Notes: generated by a model not told the origin, from the letters alone. Positions 9,707 through 19,756 are shown, counted from the stretch's first letter. The stretch is DNA of 64,000 nt from Candidatus Riflebacteria bacterium HGW-Riflebacteria-2 (GCA_002839435.1 PGYA01000006.1:1-64000); one strand, 5' to 3'. Program-made: numbers and translations.

Positions 9707-9728
9707 AGGCTGCCCGGAAGGGCAGCCT
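9707..9728 (-). terminator. Terminator after the 870-aa flagellin
   Basis: A perfect 9-bp GC-rich stem (9707-9715 with 9720-9728), a 4-nt loop and a T-rich tail (TTTTCTTTT on the minus strand), 28 bp beyond the stop at 9756. Confidence 0.93.
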
Positions 9729-9755
9729 GGTGCAAACCTATGTAAATTTAAGTGA

Positions 9756-12368
9756 TTATCTGAGAAGATCGAGTACGGACTGGGCCGAAACGTTGGCCTG
9801 ACCGACCATGGCGTTGCTGGCCTGCTGCAAAATCTGCGACGAAGTCATTTCGATAACCTCGGCGGCCATATCGACGTCTCTGATACGAGATTCAGAGGCA
9901 GTCATGTTCTGCAGTGCGACGCTCAAGCTGTTGAGGGTGTAGTTCATGCGGTTTTCGATGGCACCCAACTTGGCACGTTCAGAAGAAATGCGCTGCAAGG
10001 CTTTATCGATAAGACCGATCGCTATTTCAGAAGATTTGACTGTAGTCAGGTCGAGATCTTCGATACCAAGAGCCTTGCAGTCTGTTCGAATAATATTCGA
10101 GACGGCAGTATGCCCCTGGTTTGGCCCGATCTGAAACTGAATCTGCGTGTCTTTAACATGCATCGTATAGGCATAGTTGCCACTGCCATTCTCATAAGCC
10201 ACCGGATCAATATTGAATATGGACTTGAGAGTGTTAGTGGAATCGGGACTACCAAGCTCGGCGAATACAATACGACCATCTCTGCCGGGTATCGTCGAAA
10301 ACATCTTGATGGTCTGAGTTGCTGTCTGAATTTCGGCGTTAACCTTGACACCTTCCAGGCTGGCCTGAGCGTTGATAAGATTGGCAATCTCAGAGATCGA
10401 CCGGAACGAAGTGCCCGCGGTTCCTGCCGCGAAGGCTATCGACATGCCGTTTCCATCGAGGTCGGCAACATAGAATGACAGATTATCAACATCTACCGTA
10501 GCAGTGTGGTCAAACACAACATAGCCGAACTGCGCCGAAGGCTGATCATAAGCGAAATTCTGCACCGACGGATTGCCGTCAAACCCGGTTATCGTAGTCT
10601 GCTGATGAACCTTTAAACCAGCTGCAATACCCAGAACACCACCGCCCGTATCAAAGATGTCAAAGTTCGATTCAACACCTGTTTCAAGCGATATGAATGT
10701 GAGCACACCGTTTTTGGCTTCTGCTGTTACCAGAAGACCATTTGCGCCGATCTGAAGATTGATAGCCTCGACCAGTGAATTCAGACCGCCAGCAGTGTAA
10801 TTGCCCGTAAGTCTTATTACCGTGGCGCTGCCCAGAACATCGTGCCTGTCAGCAATTGAGAATTCAACAGATGTGGCAGCCTGAGAAAAGTCGAAAGAAT
10901 CGATTATATCGTAGCCAGTTGCAACCCCAGGATTGCCGCCGGTGCCGGTATAGCGACCGTTTGCCACTCCCAGCGGATTAGTAGTTGCATTCGTTATAGA
11001 CACATATGCAGCCGAACCAGTATTCAGAGTGGTGAATTCAAGAGCATATTGATCGTTAACCCGCACAGTCACCATGCTGCTGGCAACACGCAGTTCAGTG
11101 TTGATAATCGAAGCAACCTGTTGCATGCTGTAAACGCCGGAGCCGATATTAATCGGAACTGTAAGAGTAGACGAAACCGAATCGTCTATATCAAAAGTAA
11201 TGGCGGTGGGAATCGAGATACCCAGAACAGCTGCCTTGGTAACCGCGTTGGCAGACTGCGGGGGTTCGAACATCAGGTCGATGCCTTCGATCAACCCCAT
11301 GGCGCGGTGACCAGCAATCTGCGTGGTCAAAGTAGTGCGCTCGCCAAATGGAACACCGAGGTTGGTGACAGCAATGGAATATACCGGGTCTTCGGCTGGA
11401 ATGACAGCCTGGAAGCCGAGTGCTTTAACCAGTGATTCTTCGCCGGTAAAATTGATGCGGCCAAGTTCACCGTTGCGGCCTGAAATAACAGTGATCTGAC
11501 CGTTGTCATCGCCGCTGTCGCTCATGAAAGCCTTGGAACCTTCAAAATCAAGACCCTTGCCAAGCTGGTCAAGAGTCATTGCCGACTGGATTCGTTCAGT
11601 CAACTGAGCAAGGGTAAGGTCTTTACTCACCACAATTTCGCCCTGGCTGTTGTCGCCCTGAAGATGAAGAACCTGTGGCAGATCGAGAATAAAATGGTTG
11701 TTCTTGTCGTAGAAATTGGCCAGTGAGGCCAGAGTTGTCGAAGCAGTCGCGACCTCGCCATCAGTGGTTACGAAAATGGCTGAACGCTGGTGTTCAGGAG
11801 TTCCTGAATAGGTTTTATAGCCGATACCGGGAATATATTCCGATTTCGGCCACACTACGACTGAAAAGTCAGAGAAGGTAAGAACTTCGCCGACAACTAC
11901 GCCATCGAGATTTTTCGGATCGCTGGTAGAAATGACAGCGGTGCCCGAACCATCAAGCAGTTTTCTGGTATTGAATTCAGTACCATAAGAAATTCTGTTG
12001 ATGTCTTCTTTGAGCTGGGAAATCTCTTTCTGGATTTCCAGGCGGTCAGTGCTGGTAAGAGTGTCATTACCCGACTGAAGAGCCAGCTCACGCATGCGCT
12101 GCAGCATGCTGTGAATCTCGTTGAGAGCCCCTTCTGCCGTCTGAATGAGACTGATACCATCCTGGACATTCATTCTGGCCCGGGTGATACCACGCACCTG
12201 AGTGCGCAATTTCTCAGAGATGGTCAGACCGGCAGCGTCGTCAGACGCGCGGTTGATTCTCAAGCCTGAGGACAGTCGCTCGATTGAACTCGATAACCTG
12301 TTGTCGTTCTTTACCAGGTTACTGTGAGCGTTCAGAGCCGTAACATTTGAGTTAATACGCAGGGCCAT
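9756..12368 (-). CDS. fliC: Largest flagellin, 870 aa
   Basis: Filament subunit with canonical D0/D1 ends (opens MALRINSNVTALNAHSNLVK, with DDAAGLTISEKLRTQVRG; ends RIRDVDMAAEVIEMTSSQIL, then SVLDLLR) around a ~650-residue central domain. It diverges from the other three flagellins (ALRINSN instead of SLRINQN, SSERAKLGAIENRM instead of the SKxGA form). Its leader has GGAGG but lacks the GGA-loop hairpin of the others. It lies directly downstream of csrA in the same direction and has its own terminator. It may be a minor or differently controlled filament protein. Confidence 0.96.
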   Translation of the reverse strand: MALRINSNVTALNAHSNLVKNDNRLSSSIERLSSGLRINRASDDAAGLTISEKLRTQVRGITRARMNVQDGISLIQTAEGALNEIHSMLQRMRELALQSGNDTLTSTDRLEIQKEISQLKEDINRISYGTEFNTRKLLDGSGTAVISTSDPKNLDGVVVGEVLTFSDFSVVVWPKSEYIPGIGYKTYSGTPEHQRSAIFVTTDGEVATASTTLASLANFYDKNNHFILDLPQVLHLQGDNSQGEIVVSKDLTLAQLTERIQSAMTLDQLGKGLDFEGSKAFMSDSGDDNGQITVISGRNGELGRINFTGEESLVKALGFQAVIPAEDPVYSIAVTNLGVPFGERTTLTTQIAGHRAMGLIEGIDLMFEPPQSANAVTKAAVLGISIPTAITFDIDDSVSSTLTVPINIGSGVYSMQQVASIINTELRVASSMVTVRVNDQYALEFTTLNTGSAAYVSITNATTNPLGVANGRYTGTGGNPGVATGYDIIDSFDFSQAATSVEFSIADRHDVLGSATVIRLTGNYTAGGLNSLVEAINLQIGANGLLVTAEAKNGVLTFISLETGVESNFDIFDTGGGVLGIAAGLKVHQQTTITGFDGNPSVQNFAYDQPSAQFGYVVFDHTATVDVDNLSFYVADLDGNGMSIAFAAGTAGTSFRSISEIANLINAQASLEGVKVNAEIQTATQTIKMFSTIPGRDGRIVFAELGSPDSTNTLKSIFNIDPVAYENGSGNYAYTMHVKDTQIQFQIGPNQGHTAVSNIIRTDCKALGIEDLDLTTVKSSEIAIGLIDKALQRISSERAKLGAIENRMNYTLNSLSVALQNMTASESRIRDVDMAAEVIEMTSSQILQQASNAMVGQANVSAQSVLDLLR

Positions 12369-12532
12369 AGGTTTGCCTCCATGACTGTAGGGGATTTCAA
12401 TCCGTTTTTAGCTTCGCAGCTTATTTTTTTCCCCATCTACATTATTCATCGGAAACTGAAGTCAACAAACATTAACCTTGTCTCCGACAATCAAAGCCAT
12501 TTTTCTTCCTTATTCTCCGTTTTTCTCGCATT

Positions 12533-12799
12533 TTATTGCTTTTTTACTTTGTTATCTTTTTTTCCGAAACTTTTAAGAATATCCTGAGGCAGGCTCTTAA
12601 GTTGATCAAGAGACGTTGTCTTGGCGGCTTCGCGGTTTTCCTTCTGGATCTCTTCGTAGACTTCCCAGCGATGAACCTTGACACTTCGCGGCGCGTTGAT
12701 GCCAATTTTTACTTGATCCTTGCCAATATCGACCAGAACGATCTCGACGTCATCGCCGATGATGATCTTTTCATTTATCTTTCTTGTTAGTACAAGCAT
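12533..12799 (-). CDS. csrA: CsrA, translational regulator
   Basis: RNA-binding post-transcriptional regulator of 88 aa. The first ~55 residues are the CsrA beta-fold ([40 protein letters not shown]). A ~30-residue basic C-terminal tail follows that is longer than in short CsrAs. Its ATG overlaps the fliW stop by one base (TGATG), so the two are translationally coupled. In Bacillus, CsrA blocks flagellin translation and FliW titrates it; the nearby flagellin leaders carry matching sites. No terminator is seen before the flagellin downstream. Confidence 0.97.
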   Translation of the reverse strand: MLVLTRKINEKIIIGDDVEIVLVDIGKDQVKIGINAPRSVKVHRWEVYEEIQKENREAAKTTSLDQLKSLPQDILKSFGKKDNKVKKQ

Positions 12800-13296
12800 C
12801 AGCTCTCGCCCTCCCCAGGTTTGGAGTCGAGCGAATCCTGGACTTCCTTGAGCTTGGCGGCACGCTTTTCCATTTCATCAAGAATGCGGGCCTTGACTGA
12901 ATGCCTTGAATTGCTGGAGATGATCTGGCGTCCTTTGCGATTGGCAGCATTTATAACCAGCGGTCCCTGCAGGTTAGCTGTCATATCACTCGGATTGACC
13001 GGAATCGTTACAATAACGTAGAGAACCGCATCTTCAGCGCGTTCTAGACCGATAAAACCAGCATCTGAGTCCGCTATTTCGATGTCGTATTCAAACATGA
13101 AACTCAGGGGCTCAATGATTACAAATGCCAGATTACCGTCATCTACACATTGCAACCAGCGGAATGGACTGCCATCATCAGCGTTGAGAACGACATACTG
13201 GTGGTATTCACCAAACCCAAGCAGGCCTTCTTCAAAGGAGATGATCTCATCTTTGCTAATTTCAATTTTTCCGAATCTGGAGGTCGAAATCTTCAT
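12799..13296 (-). CDS. fliW: FliW, flagellar assembly factor and CsrA antagonist
   Basis: A 165-aa cytoplasmic protein with FliW hallmarks (opens with [11 protein letters not shown], then [24 protein letters not shown] and the late VNAxNRKGRQ-like segment [12 protein letters not shown]). FliW binds flagellin and CsrA, coupling filament subunit level to flagellin translation. It lies between flgL (20-bp gap) and csrA (1-bp overlap), the conserved order. It reads as part of the flgK-flgL-fliW-csrA operon. The C-terminal ~25 residues are charged and coiled-coil-like. Confidence 0.96.
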   Translation of the reverse strand: MKISTSRFGKIEISKDEIISFEEGLLGFGEYHQYVVLNADDGSPFRWLQCVDDGNLAFVIIEPLSFMFEYDIEIADSDAGFIGLERAEDAVLYVIVTIPVNPSDMTANLQGPLVINAANRKGRQIISSNSRHSVKARILDEMEKRAAKLKEVQDSLDSKPGEGES

Positions 13297-13315
13297 ACCT
13301 TGGGTCGTTCCTTAC

Positions 13316-16300
13316 TTATCCGAGGAAATCCAGCAGTGACATCTGCATAATTCGCGAGCCAACCTGTAGAGCTGCCTGATAGGAGGTTTCATACTCGGTC
13401 ATCTTGATGATGGCTTCTGACATATCTATATTTTCGACAGACGAGAGCATATTCTTTAGATTTAATGTTATTGTTTCTTGTTTTTCTTTTGCGGCGGTTG
13501 CCCGGTTGGTCTTACTGCCTACCTCTGCATGCAGATCCAGCACCCTTTTGAGGTCTTCATCTATTTTTTTAATGCTTTCTTCGGAAATGGCCTTCGCATC
13601 ATTGCGCAGCAGATTGTCGCGCAGATCCATCAGAGTAGTAAAAATTGAAGGTGTATTGCCAAGACCTAGCGAAGAAGCGGTATTAGGGCTCTTGCCACCA
13701 GCATCTCGCATTTTGATATAGGGCTCACCCATAGTGTTGGTGAGATTTATACGTTTGCCGTCTTCCGATATCCAGGCCTGCAGATTGAAGTTATTGTCGG
13801 TGTTAGAAAGTTTGTCGAGCATCTCACCGACTGTTTTAACTCCGGTCAGATCGATTTCGCCAGAGTAACTGCCACTCTGCACGTATACCTTGCCCAGCGG
13901 AACGCCAGCGCCGCCATTAAGAGCACTTACCGGAGTTGTCAGGCTGACCGCCGGATCGACATCTTTGCCAAGCAAAACATGATCGACGGTGCGGCCGAGA
14001 ATACCAAGATCTGAGGCCGAAGTACTATCGATGTCTATGACTTCAAGCTTGCCGGCGGCGCCATGGTTCTTATCGACAATTTCGAGACCCTTGCCATCAG
14101 CACTGATGCGAGCTTCAACATAGATGCCATTGGCCGGGTTATTGATTTTAGTGAGAATGTCGTCTATGGTTTTGCTGCCGCGCAGATCTATGGCGGCAAA
14201 GCGCCCGGCCTTGTCGGTAATTCGAATGTAACCGAGATTAACCCCCGGGTTAGAAAGCCGGGTTGAATTCAGTGACTGAAGATCGGTCTCAGGCGTAAGC
14301 GCCGGATCAAGATCGATCGAACCGACCAGAGTCGGCAGCGATTTTACATGAATGGGAGCGCCGGTGATAACGTCAGACTCATGATTGCTGGTGCCGGTGA
14401 TAAAACCAAGATCGCGACCGGTATTAACCAGTTCTTCGATAACTATGCCGAAATTTCCACCAGTTGCCGCCGGATCTGTCACAACCAGACGTTTCGCTGT
14501 GGCATCCCAGGCAGCCTCAAACTTGCCAGTACCGTTTATACCATCGATGACGTCCTGAATGGTATTGGCACCGGTCAGATCAACTTTTACCGGCTCTTTG
14601 TCGGCGCCGCGGATCACCATGAAACCGCGTTCAGGTGGTGGCACAAGATCGGTCAGCAGAGTGGTTTCATCTATCGGCGGGCCTGAGCTGATCAATGTAT
14701 TGCCAACAATGGTGTTGCCCTGCGAAGATTTGAGCAGACCCAGATTGCGGGTAAGAGTGGTCACCTCGCGCACAGCTATCGGGTCGGTGCCATAAACCTC
14801 TTCGATCCTGAAATCGTCAGGGCCAAAAGTATTATCGGTAATAATCATGCGATTGCTGTCGACATCGAAACTGGCCACTACATCGACACCATCGATGACC
14901 GCCTGCTCATTGATGGCAGTGATTATGTCGAGCGGTGACTGAACCTTGGTCAAATCAACCTGAACGTTGCTGCCATCATGGGTGAAGATATCCAGATAAC
15001 CAGGTTCGACACCCTTGCCGTCGTTCAGCAGAGAAAGAGGCGTTGTTTCTGATTCCATAACCGGGTCATAGGTCGACACAATCTGATTACCAGCCCCGAC
15101 GCTTCGCGCAATACCAAGATCACTGGCCACATGCGGCGGCAGATCCTTGATAAAAAGCTGGGTGCGGGTAGAGGTAATGGCAAATTCACCGGCGCCACCG
15201 GTTATGTCTTCAATCTCGATGCGCTTGTGAATCATATCGAATTTGGCTTCAAGCGCAGCTCCACCGTTTACGGCATTCAGTTTACTGACTATATCGCCAA
15301 CAGTGGTCGCACCGCTGATGTCGACACGATAGTTCTTACCATCGCGAGTATTGATGTTGAGATAACCGTCGGGGACCCCAAGTCCTTCGTTCAGATCAGT
15401 CAGATTGGTAAACTCAGACAGCATTTTCGGATCTGAGAGCCCGACCAGAAGACTCGAGAAACCGGCATTTCGGTTGATTCCAAGCGCCACAGCAGTATCA
15501 GAAGGAACTTCTTCGATACCCGCTTCAAATGAACGGGTGGCATTTATCATACCGATAACGTCATCAAGACGATGGGCAGTCGATAGATCGATCTTGTGTT
15601 CGACACCATTCTGGTCAGTGACAAGAATAGAACCTTCCTGCACCCCGCTTCCCAGGTTCATCATCTGTAGTGGCAAACTCTCTTCAAGCGGTGGCATAGT
15701 ATAGGTAAAGCCGGGGGTCGGGCTGACCGGATTGTCACCAAAGAACAGTTCAAGGCCGGTAATACTCTTTTCGAGAACGCTTCCGCGCTCGATTTCAGAG
15801 GTCAGACGCTTGTCGCTGCCGCCGTAGAGAACGCTGAGGATGTTATTAAGATTAGCGTCATCTCGCGTATCACCCAGAGAATAGGTGACCATATCAGTGT
15901 TGAAATCGCCATCATGTCCGGTAAGTGCATTGAATGGCGGAGAATCGACCTTGTGACCGGCAAAGATGTATTCGCCGCCAATATTGGTGTTGGCTATATC
16001 GACCATGTGCAGAATGAGCTCGTTAATCTCAGTTGCAATCGCATCGCGGTCAGACTGCACCAGAGTGTCGTTGGCGCCCTGAACAGCCAGTTCGCGCACA
16101 CGCTGCACAGCACTTTCGATCGATGAAAGAGCGCCATCAGTATTGTTGTACCAATCGTTAACATGATCGATGTTACGAATGAACTGGGTGTTTTCGTTGA
16201 TCTCAACCTTGTTCTGCATGATCAGGGCGTTGTCTACCGGACTTTCAGAAGCCCTGATGTATTTGAGACCAGAACTGATTTTTGTCTGCATCTCGTTCAG

Positions 16301-16366
16301 CGACGAGCTGTTACGGTTAACCTGACTTACGAACGAGTTGATAATCCACTGATTGGTTATCCGCAT
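13316..16366 (-). CDS. flgL: FlgL (HAP3), giant form with six internal repeats
   Basis: Hook-filament junction protein. The ends are standard FlgL/flagellin helices: residues 1-140 (MRITNQWIINSFV, KISSGLKYIRASESP, VRELAVQGANDTL, GGEYIFAGHKVDSPPF) and about 910-1016 (ETSYQAALQVGSRIMQMSLLDFL). At 1016 aa it is roughly two to three times normal length. The extra mass is six tandem copies of a ~125-residue unit beginning near residues 233, 319, 443, 569, 696 and 812. Each holds a GxGVxxGxLxI strand, an xVDLxGAxTVxDII segment and most end with a DLGI-type turn, like Flagellin_IN motifs. Directly downstream of flgK and upstream of fliW. Confidence 0.95.
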   Translation of the reverse strand: MRITNQWIINSFVSQVNRNSSSLNEMQTKISSGLKYIRASESPVDNALIMQNKVEINENTQFIRNIDHVNDWYNNTDGALSSIESAVQRVRELAVQGANDTLVQSDRDAIATEINELILHMVDIANTNIGGEYIFAGHKVDSPPFNALTGHDGDFNTDMVTYSLGDTRDDANLNNILSVLYGGSDKRLTSEIERGSVLEKSITGLELFFGDNPVSPTPGFTYTMPPLEESLPLQMMNLGSGVQEGSILVTDQNGVEHKIDLSTAHRLDDVIGMINATRSFEAGIEEVPSDTAVALGINRNAGFSSLLVGLSDPKMLSEFTNLTDLNEGLGVPDGYLNINTRDGKNYRVDISGATTVGDIVSKLNAVNGGAALEAKFDMIHKRIEIEDITGGAGEFAITSTRTQLFIKDLPPHVASDLGIARSVGAGNQIVSTYDPVMESETTPLSLLNDGKGVEPGYLDIFTHDGSNVQVDLTKVQSPLDIITAINEQAVIDGVDVVASFDVDSNRMIITDNTFGPDDFRIEEVYGTDPIAVREVTTLTRNLGLLKSSQGNTIVGNTLISSGPPIDETTLLTDLVPPPERGFMVIRGADKEPVKVDLTGANTIQDVIDGINGTGKFEAAWDATAKRLVVTDPAATGGNFGIVIEELVNTGRDLGFITGTSNHESDVITGAPIHVKSLPTLVGSIDLDPALTPETDLQSLNSTRLSNPGVNLGYIRITDKAGRFAAIDLRGSKTIDDILTKINNPANGIYVEARISADGKGLEIVDKNHGAAGKLEVIDIDSTSASDLGILGRTVDHVLLGKDVDPAVSLTTPVSALNGGAGVPLGKVYVQSGSYSGEIDLTGVKTVGEMLDKLSNTDNNFNLQAWISEDGKRINLTNTMGEPYIKMRDAGGKSPNTASSLGLGNTPSIFTTLMDLRDNLLRNDAKAISEESIKKIDEDLKRVLDLHAEVGSKTNRATAAKEKQETITLNLKNMLSSVENIDMSEAIIKMTEYETSYQAALQVGSRIMQMSLLDFLG

Positions 16367-16429
16367 ATCACCTGTCTCCTTATTTGTCTTCTACCTGCAT
16401 TCTGTTATTTGTAAAAAGCTTCAGCGGCC

Positions 16430-18430
16430 CTAGATCATGCCGTTGATAATCTTGTCGAGCATCTCATCAACCACAGTGATGACCTTGGCTGCCGCGTTAT
16501 AGGCATGCTGAAAACGAATCAGGTTTGCCAGTTCCTCGTCGAGTGAGACACCGGAAAGTTCCTGACGCTTGGCATCGAGCTGAGTGAGCAAGCTTTTGCT
16601 GTAATCAGCTTCGGTCTCATAGCGCTTGCTCTGGGCAGCAACATCGGTCACCAGCTGGTTGTAAAAATCATTGAACGATGACTTACCATCGTTGAAAAAG
16701 TTGGTATATTTGAGCTGAGAGATTTTGATAGCGTTCGAACCGTCACCATCACCGTTGTAAGTGCGAATGCGATCGGTCGGATCTTCGATCGTTCCACCGG
16801 CGGCAGCGACTGTATTGAGATTTGCCTTTATGTAATCTTCGATAGCAAGGTTCTGAATGGCGTTCTTATAGGGGTTATTGCTGTCAAGATACTCGAGTGG
16901 TTTAAAATAGTTGCGACCTGATACACCATCTATGCCGTAGCCAGTGCGATGCACCTGGTTAGTTTCGACGGCGATTGTGTAAGCAAGTTTGTTGAGACCG
17001 TCGATGGCATCCTGCAGTGCCCCATCGCGGACTTCGAGAAGTCCTTTGAGCTTACCGGAAGTAACTACCGGGCGCAGGTCGATATTCGCGACGCCATGCC
17101 CGCGCAGCAGAATGGTAACGCCATCGAGCGCGTCACTTACCGAATTTTTCGAAGAGGCATAGGCCTGCCCGTTGATACTGAACATGGCATCCTGAGCCAC
17201 CTTGTTATCCTGCAGATTGAGGACTGTGAACAGGTTACTGGTGCCATCAGCTGTTTCGATTCCGTAATCCTTACCTGTCTGCGTCGACTTGAGAATGATC
17301 TGTCCGGCTTCATTTATGTGGGCATTAACGTTGATGTTAGCTTCATCGAGCATCGTAGCGAGGCCCTGCATATCGGTATTCTCAGCATCGATAAAAAATT
17401 CACGGCCATTGATGACGAAGCTGCCGCTGGTTATGCCAAAATCTGAAAGTGGCCCATTGAGTGGGTGAAAAGTGAGAAAAGAATACTGCTCATGCGCCTC
17501 GGCTATCTGGCTTACCGTAATGGTTATATTGCGCTGTTCGTCTGTATGAGTAAGAACGGCCGACGCAACTTCTGTATTGTCGGAAAACTCCGGATACCTT
17601 TCGCTGCCGCTGACCGTGCTGAAGGTATCGCCATTCTTAACGGTAATATTGAGATCGTGTGCGTAAACATTCTGAACGAGAGCATGTGTGCCACAGCTGA
17701 TGTTTAAAAAGTCTTTTTCGTCGTAATGAAAAGTTACGTTAACCAGCTTCGCCAGATCTTCGAGCGATTTCTGGCGCTGGTCGCGCAGGTCGTTGGCGAC
17801 GTTGAAATTTGATTCAGAACGGCCGATCTGCTCGTTGAGCCCGGCAATTCTTTTTGCCAGCTCATTGACTTCGCCAACAGTATCACGAATCTGGCTTTCG
17901 ATACTGGCCTGTGAGCACCAGGTCGGCGAACCCTGCAGACGCCGCAATTGATCGTCCACTTCCTGGAACATTGAAATCAGTGATTCAGTCTCTTCGACCA
18001 GATTGCGGCGCAGGGCGGTATTCGAAGCGTCATTAGCGAGATCTTCCCAGGCTGACCAGTATTTATCAAGCTGATCGCGAACGGTGGCAGTGCCGGGCTC
18101 GTTGACGATAGCCTCGATTTGTTTCATCAGGCTGTCGGCGGTCGATTTCCACTCGAGCGTCGTGGTTTCTTTGGTAATCTTGGCGTCGATGAATTCGTCG
18201 CGAAACTGCTGAATCTGAGCGACAGTAGCGCCAGTCCCAACCTGTCCCGGAACAACCGGAGTATACATGCTGGTGATCATATAGGGGCGACTGGCTTCGA
18301 TTACTGCCTTCTGGCGTGAATAGCCTTCGGTATTGGCGTTGGCAATGTTGTGTGAAGTGACTTCCATCGCCTTGCGCTGCGTGAAAATGCCACTTTTACC
18401 GATATTTAGACCAAAAAAAGTTCCAGCCAT
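16430..18430 (-). CDS. flgK: FlgK (HAP1), hook-filament junction protein
   Basis: A 666-aa secreted junction protein. N-terminal motifs FGLNIGKSGIFTQRKAME and TSHNIANANTEGYSRQ and the C-terminal SGVSLDEELANLIRFQHAY are diagnostic of FlgK. The start is ATG at 18430 behind AAGGAGG. It is the first gene of flgK-flgL-fliW-csrA, with a sigma28 promoter at 18500-18527. Slightly longer than the typical ~550 aa, with no repeat expansion of the FlgL kind. Confidence 0.96.
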   Translation of the reverse strand: MAGTFFGLNIGKSGIFTQRKAMEVTSHNIANANTEGYSRQKAVIEASRPYMITSMYTPVVPGQVGTGATVAQIQQFRDEFIDAKITKETTTLEWKSTADSLMKQIEAIVNEPGTATVRDQLDKYWSAWEDLANDASNTALRRNLVEETESLISMFQEVDDQLRRLQGSPTWCSQASIESQIRDTVGEVNELAKRIAGLNEQIGRSESNFNVANDLRDQRQKSLEDLAKLVNVTFHYDEKDFLNISCGTHALVQNVYAHDLNITVKNGDTFSTVSGSERYPEFSDNTEVASAVLTHTDEQRNITITVSQIAEAHEQYSFLTFHPLNGPLSDFGITSGSFVINGREFFIDAENTDMQGLATMLDEANINVNAHINEAGQIILKSTQTGKDYGIETADGTSNLFTVLNLQDNKVAQDAMFSINGQAYASSKNSVSDALDGVTILLRGHGVANIDLRPVVTSGKLKGLLEVRDGALQDAIDGLNKLAYTIAVETNQVHRTGYGIDGVSGRNYFKPLEYLDSNNPYKNAIQNLAIEDYIKANLNTVAAAGGTIEDPTDRIRTYNGDGDGSNAIKISQLKYTNFFNDGKSSFNDFYNQLVTDVAAQSKRYETEADYSKSLLTQLDAKRQELSGVSLDEELANLIRFQHAYNAAAKVITVVDEMLDKIINGMI

Positions 18431-18499
18431 CGCCGGCCTCCTTGTTTTGATGGCGGTTTTATCTGTGCCATCGGGAATATATATTTTCCCCTATTATCT

Positions 18500-18527
18500 T
18501 TATCGGCGATTTACTGAAGTAATATTA
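18500..18527 (-). promoter_or_regulatory. Sigma28 promoter of flgK operon
   Basis: The minus strand has the exact -10 octamer GCCGATAA (18500-18507), with TAAT 16 nt upstream (consensus TAAA). It lies between the flgN-side terminator hairpin and the flgK start, giving a ~60-nt leader. Confidence 0.75.
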
Positions 18528-18532
18528 GTACA

Positions 18533-18590
18533 AAAAATCTTCGTAGCAGCAGAAGCGCATTCAATGCGTTCTGCCGCTACGAAGATTTTT
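18533..18590. terminator. Long hairpin terminator between flgN and flgK
   Basis: A 15-bp outer stem (18533-18547 with 18576-18590) continues into an inner stem. A/T runs on both ends could terminate either strand. It separates flgMN from the flgK promoter. The remaining 18591-18809 stretch holds nothing I can identify. Confidence 0.85.
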
Positions 18591-18809
18591 ACTGTTTCAG
18601 TTTATACCCTGGCTCTCGGCAGGGTCTCAACGCTGCAACTCTCACCAGGCGAAAGCTAATTATGAAAAGCTGTGGCCTTGCGTCAATACTGCCTGGCTCG
18701 AAGTTTTCGCTTATGAGATCCCTGCCTGCGCCCTTTCAATATTTGTTGAACTCATATTCAACGATTCAATGGCAAAGGAATCTCGGCGAACTCATCTTAG
18801 CTTTTTACT

Positions 18810-19295
18810 TCAGGCTTTGCGGTCTACCAGCTTCGGGCCTGTTGTTTTGGGCGGCTGTTTGCCGCCGGGACCGTAGGTCACTCCGCCTGGCACTCTGGTG
18901 ATCAGCTTGATCGAGTATTGCGTCAGTTCGAGTGCCTGTTCGAGCAGTTTCTGGTTTTCGTCGTTAACCCCTTTGATTTCACCCATCACATCTCGAAGCT
19001 GATTGCCGAGAAGCCACAGATCAGATTTACTGTCGGCATCGGTGATCTTTTCGACAGCAGCATCGAGATTCGCATCTTCGCTGCCAGCTATTTTCGCAAC
19101 ATGCTCGCGCCGTATCTGCTCAAGATCCAGCAGTCTCTGCACCAGTAGTTCTTCCTGGGTGACTATTGTCTGCAGATCTGTCGAAAACTTTTCGAGCAGC
19201 AGCTTTTTCTTGTCGTGCGCGAAGCTGAGCAGCTTCTGATAGATGGCAAGCTCTTCGCCCAATACGGCCTTGAGCTCCTCAAGCGATTGTTTCAA
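18810..19295 (-). CDS. flgN: FlgN-family flagellar chaperone
   Basis: A 161-aa, mostly alpha-helical cytoplasmic protein with FlgN-type composition and position; FlgN chaperones FlgK and FlgL for export. It opens with KQSLEELKAVLGEELAIYQK and has a heptad-rich middle. The C-terminal tail is Gly/Pro rich (VTYGPGGKQPPKTTGP). The start is TTG at 19295, 6 nt after the flgM stop. Linkage to flgM and flgKL supports the call more than residue motifs, since FlgN sequences diverge strongly. Confidence 0.8.
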   Translation of the reverse strand: MKQSLEELKAVLGEELAIYQKLLSFAHDKKKLLLEKFSTDLQTIVTQEELLVQRLLDLEQIRREHVAKIAGSEDANLDAAVEKITDADSKSDLWLLGNQLRDVMGEIKGVNDENQKLLEQALELTQYSIKLITRVPGGVTYGPGGKQPPKTTGPKLVDRKA

Positions 19296-19301
19296 ATAGG
19301 G

Positions 19302-19685
19302 TCAGCCTTCCCATGACTTGGTAACAGCACCGCTGGCAAATAACTTTTCGGCAACTGCTTCAGGCGAGATGTTGTACTGCCCGGCATCGAAAAGCTGCTT
19401 GATGCGATCTACCCTGTCAGCCCTTACTTCTGGCTCACTGGCAACGACCTCGGCCGCGAACTTGATGGTATCGACAGGGTCTGCCTGCGCTACCGGTGTT
19501 CCAGACAGTATCGGATTGTTCGGGTTGATACCGCTGGGTGGATGAAAACCGCGGGCCGGGCCTTCGGTCTTACTGGTCGAATCCTGCATCATTTTGCGGA
19601 ATTCGCCGTCAGGCTTGTCAGCTTTGGCTTTTTTCACCTGGTCCTGATAGATTCTTGTTATGTTTACATTACTGGAAACCTTCAT
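19302..19685 (-). CDS. flgM: FlgM, anti-sigma28 factor
   Basis: A 127-aa protein. The C-terminal ~45 residues (VRADRVDRIKQLFDAGQYN, SPEAVAEKLFASG) match the FlgM sigma28-binding helix region. The N-terminal ~75 residues are polar and probably disordered, as expected for a protein exported through the hook-basal body. FlgM holds sigma28 inactive until hook completion. ATG at 19685 behind GGAGGA. It is preceded by its own sigma28-type promoter, the usual feedback arrangement. Confidence 0.92.
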   Translation of the reverse strand: MKVSSNVNITRIYQDQVKKAKADKPDGEFRKMMQDSTSKTEGPARGFHPPSGINPNNPILSGTPVAQADPVDTIKFAAEVVASEPEVRADRVDRIKQLFDAGQYNISPEAVAEKLFASGAVTKSWEG

Positions 19686-19756
19686 GGTTCCTCCTACTCC
19701 CTGAACGTCTTCCCCCTGGTGTGTCTTTAACTAGCGGAGGACGCCTCCATGGGTGA

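Noticed and set aside
9517..9735. Open frame with Arg-Asn dipeptide repeats
   Set aside because: It only translates the CGATTA hexamer array and runs through a terminator hairpin.
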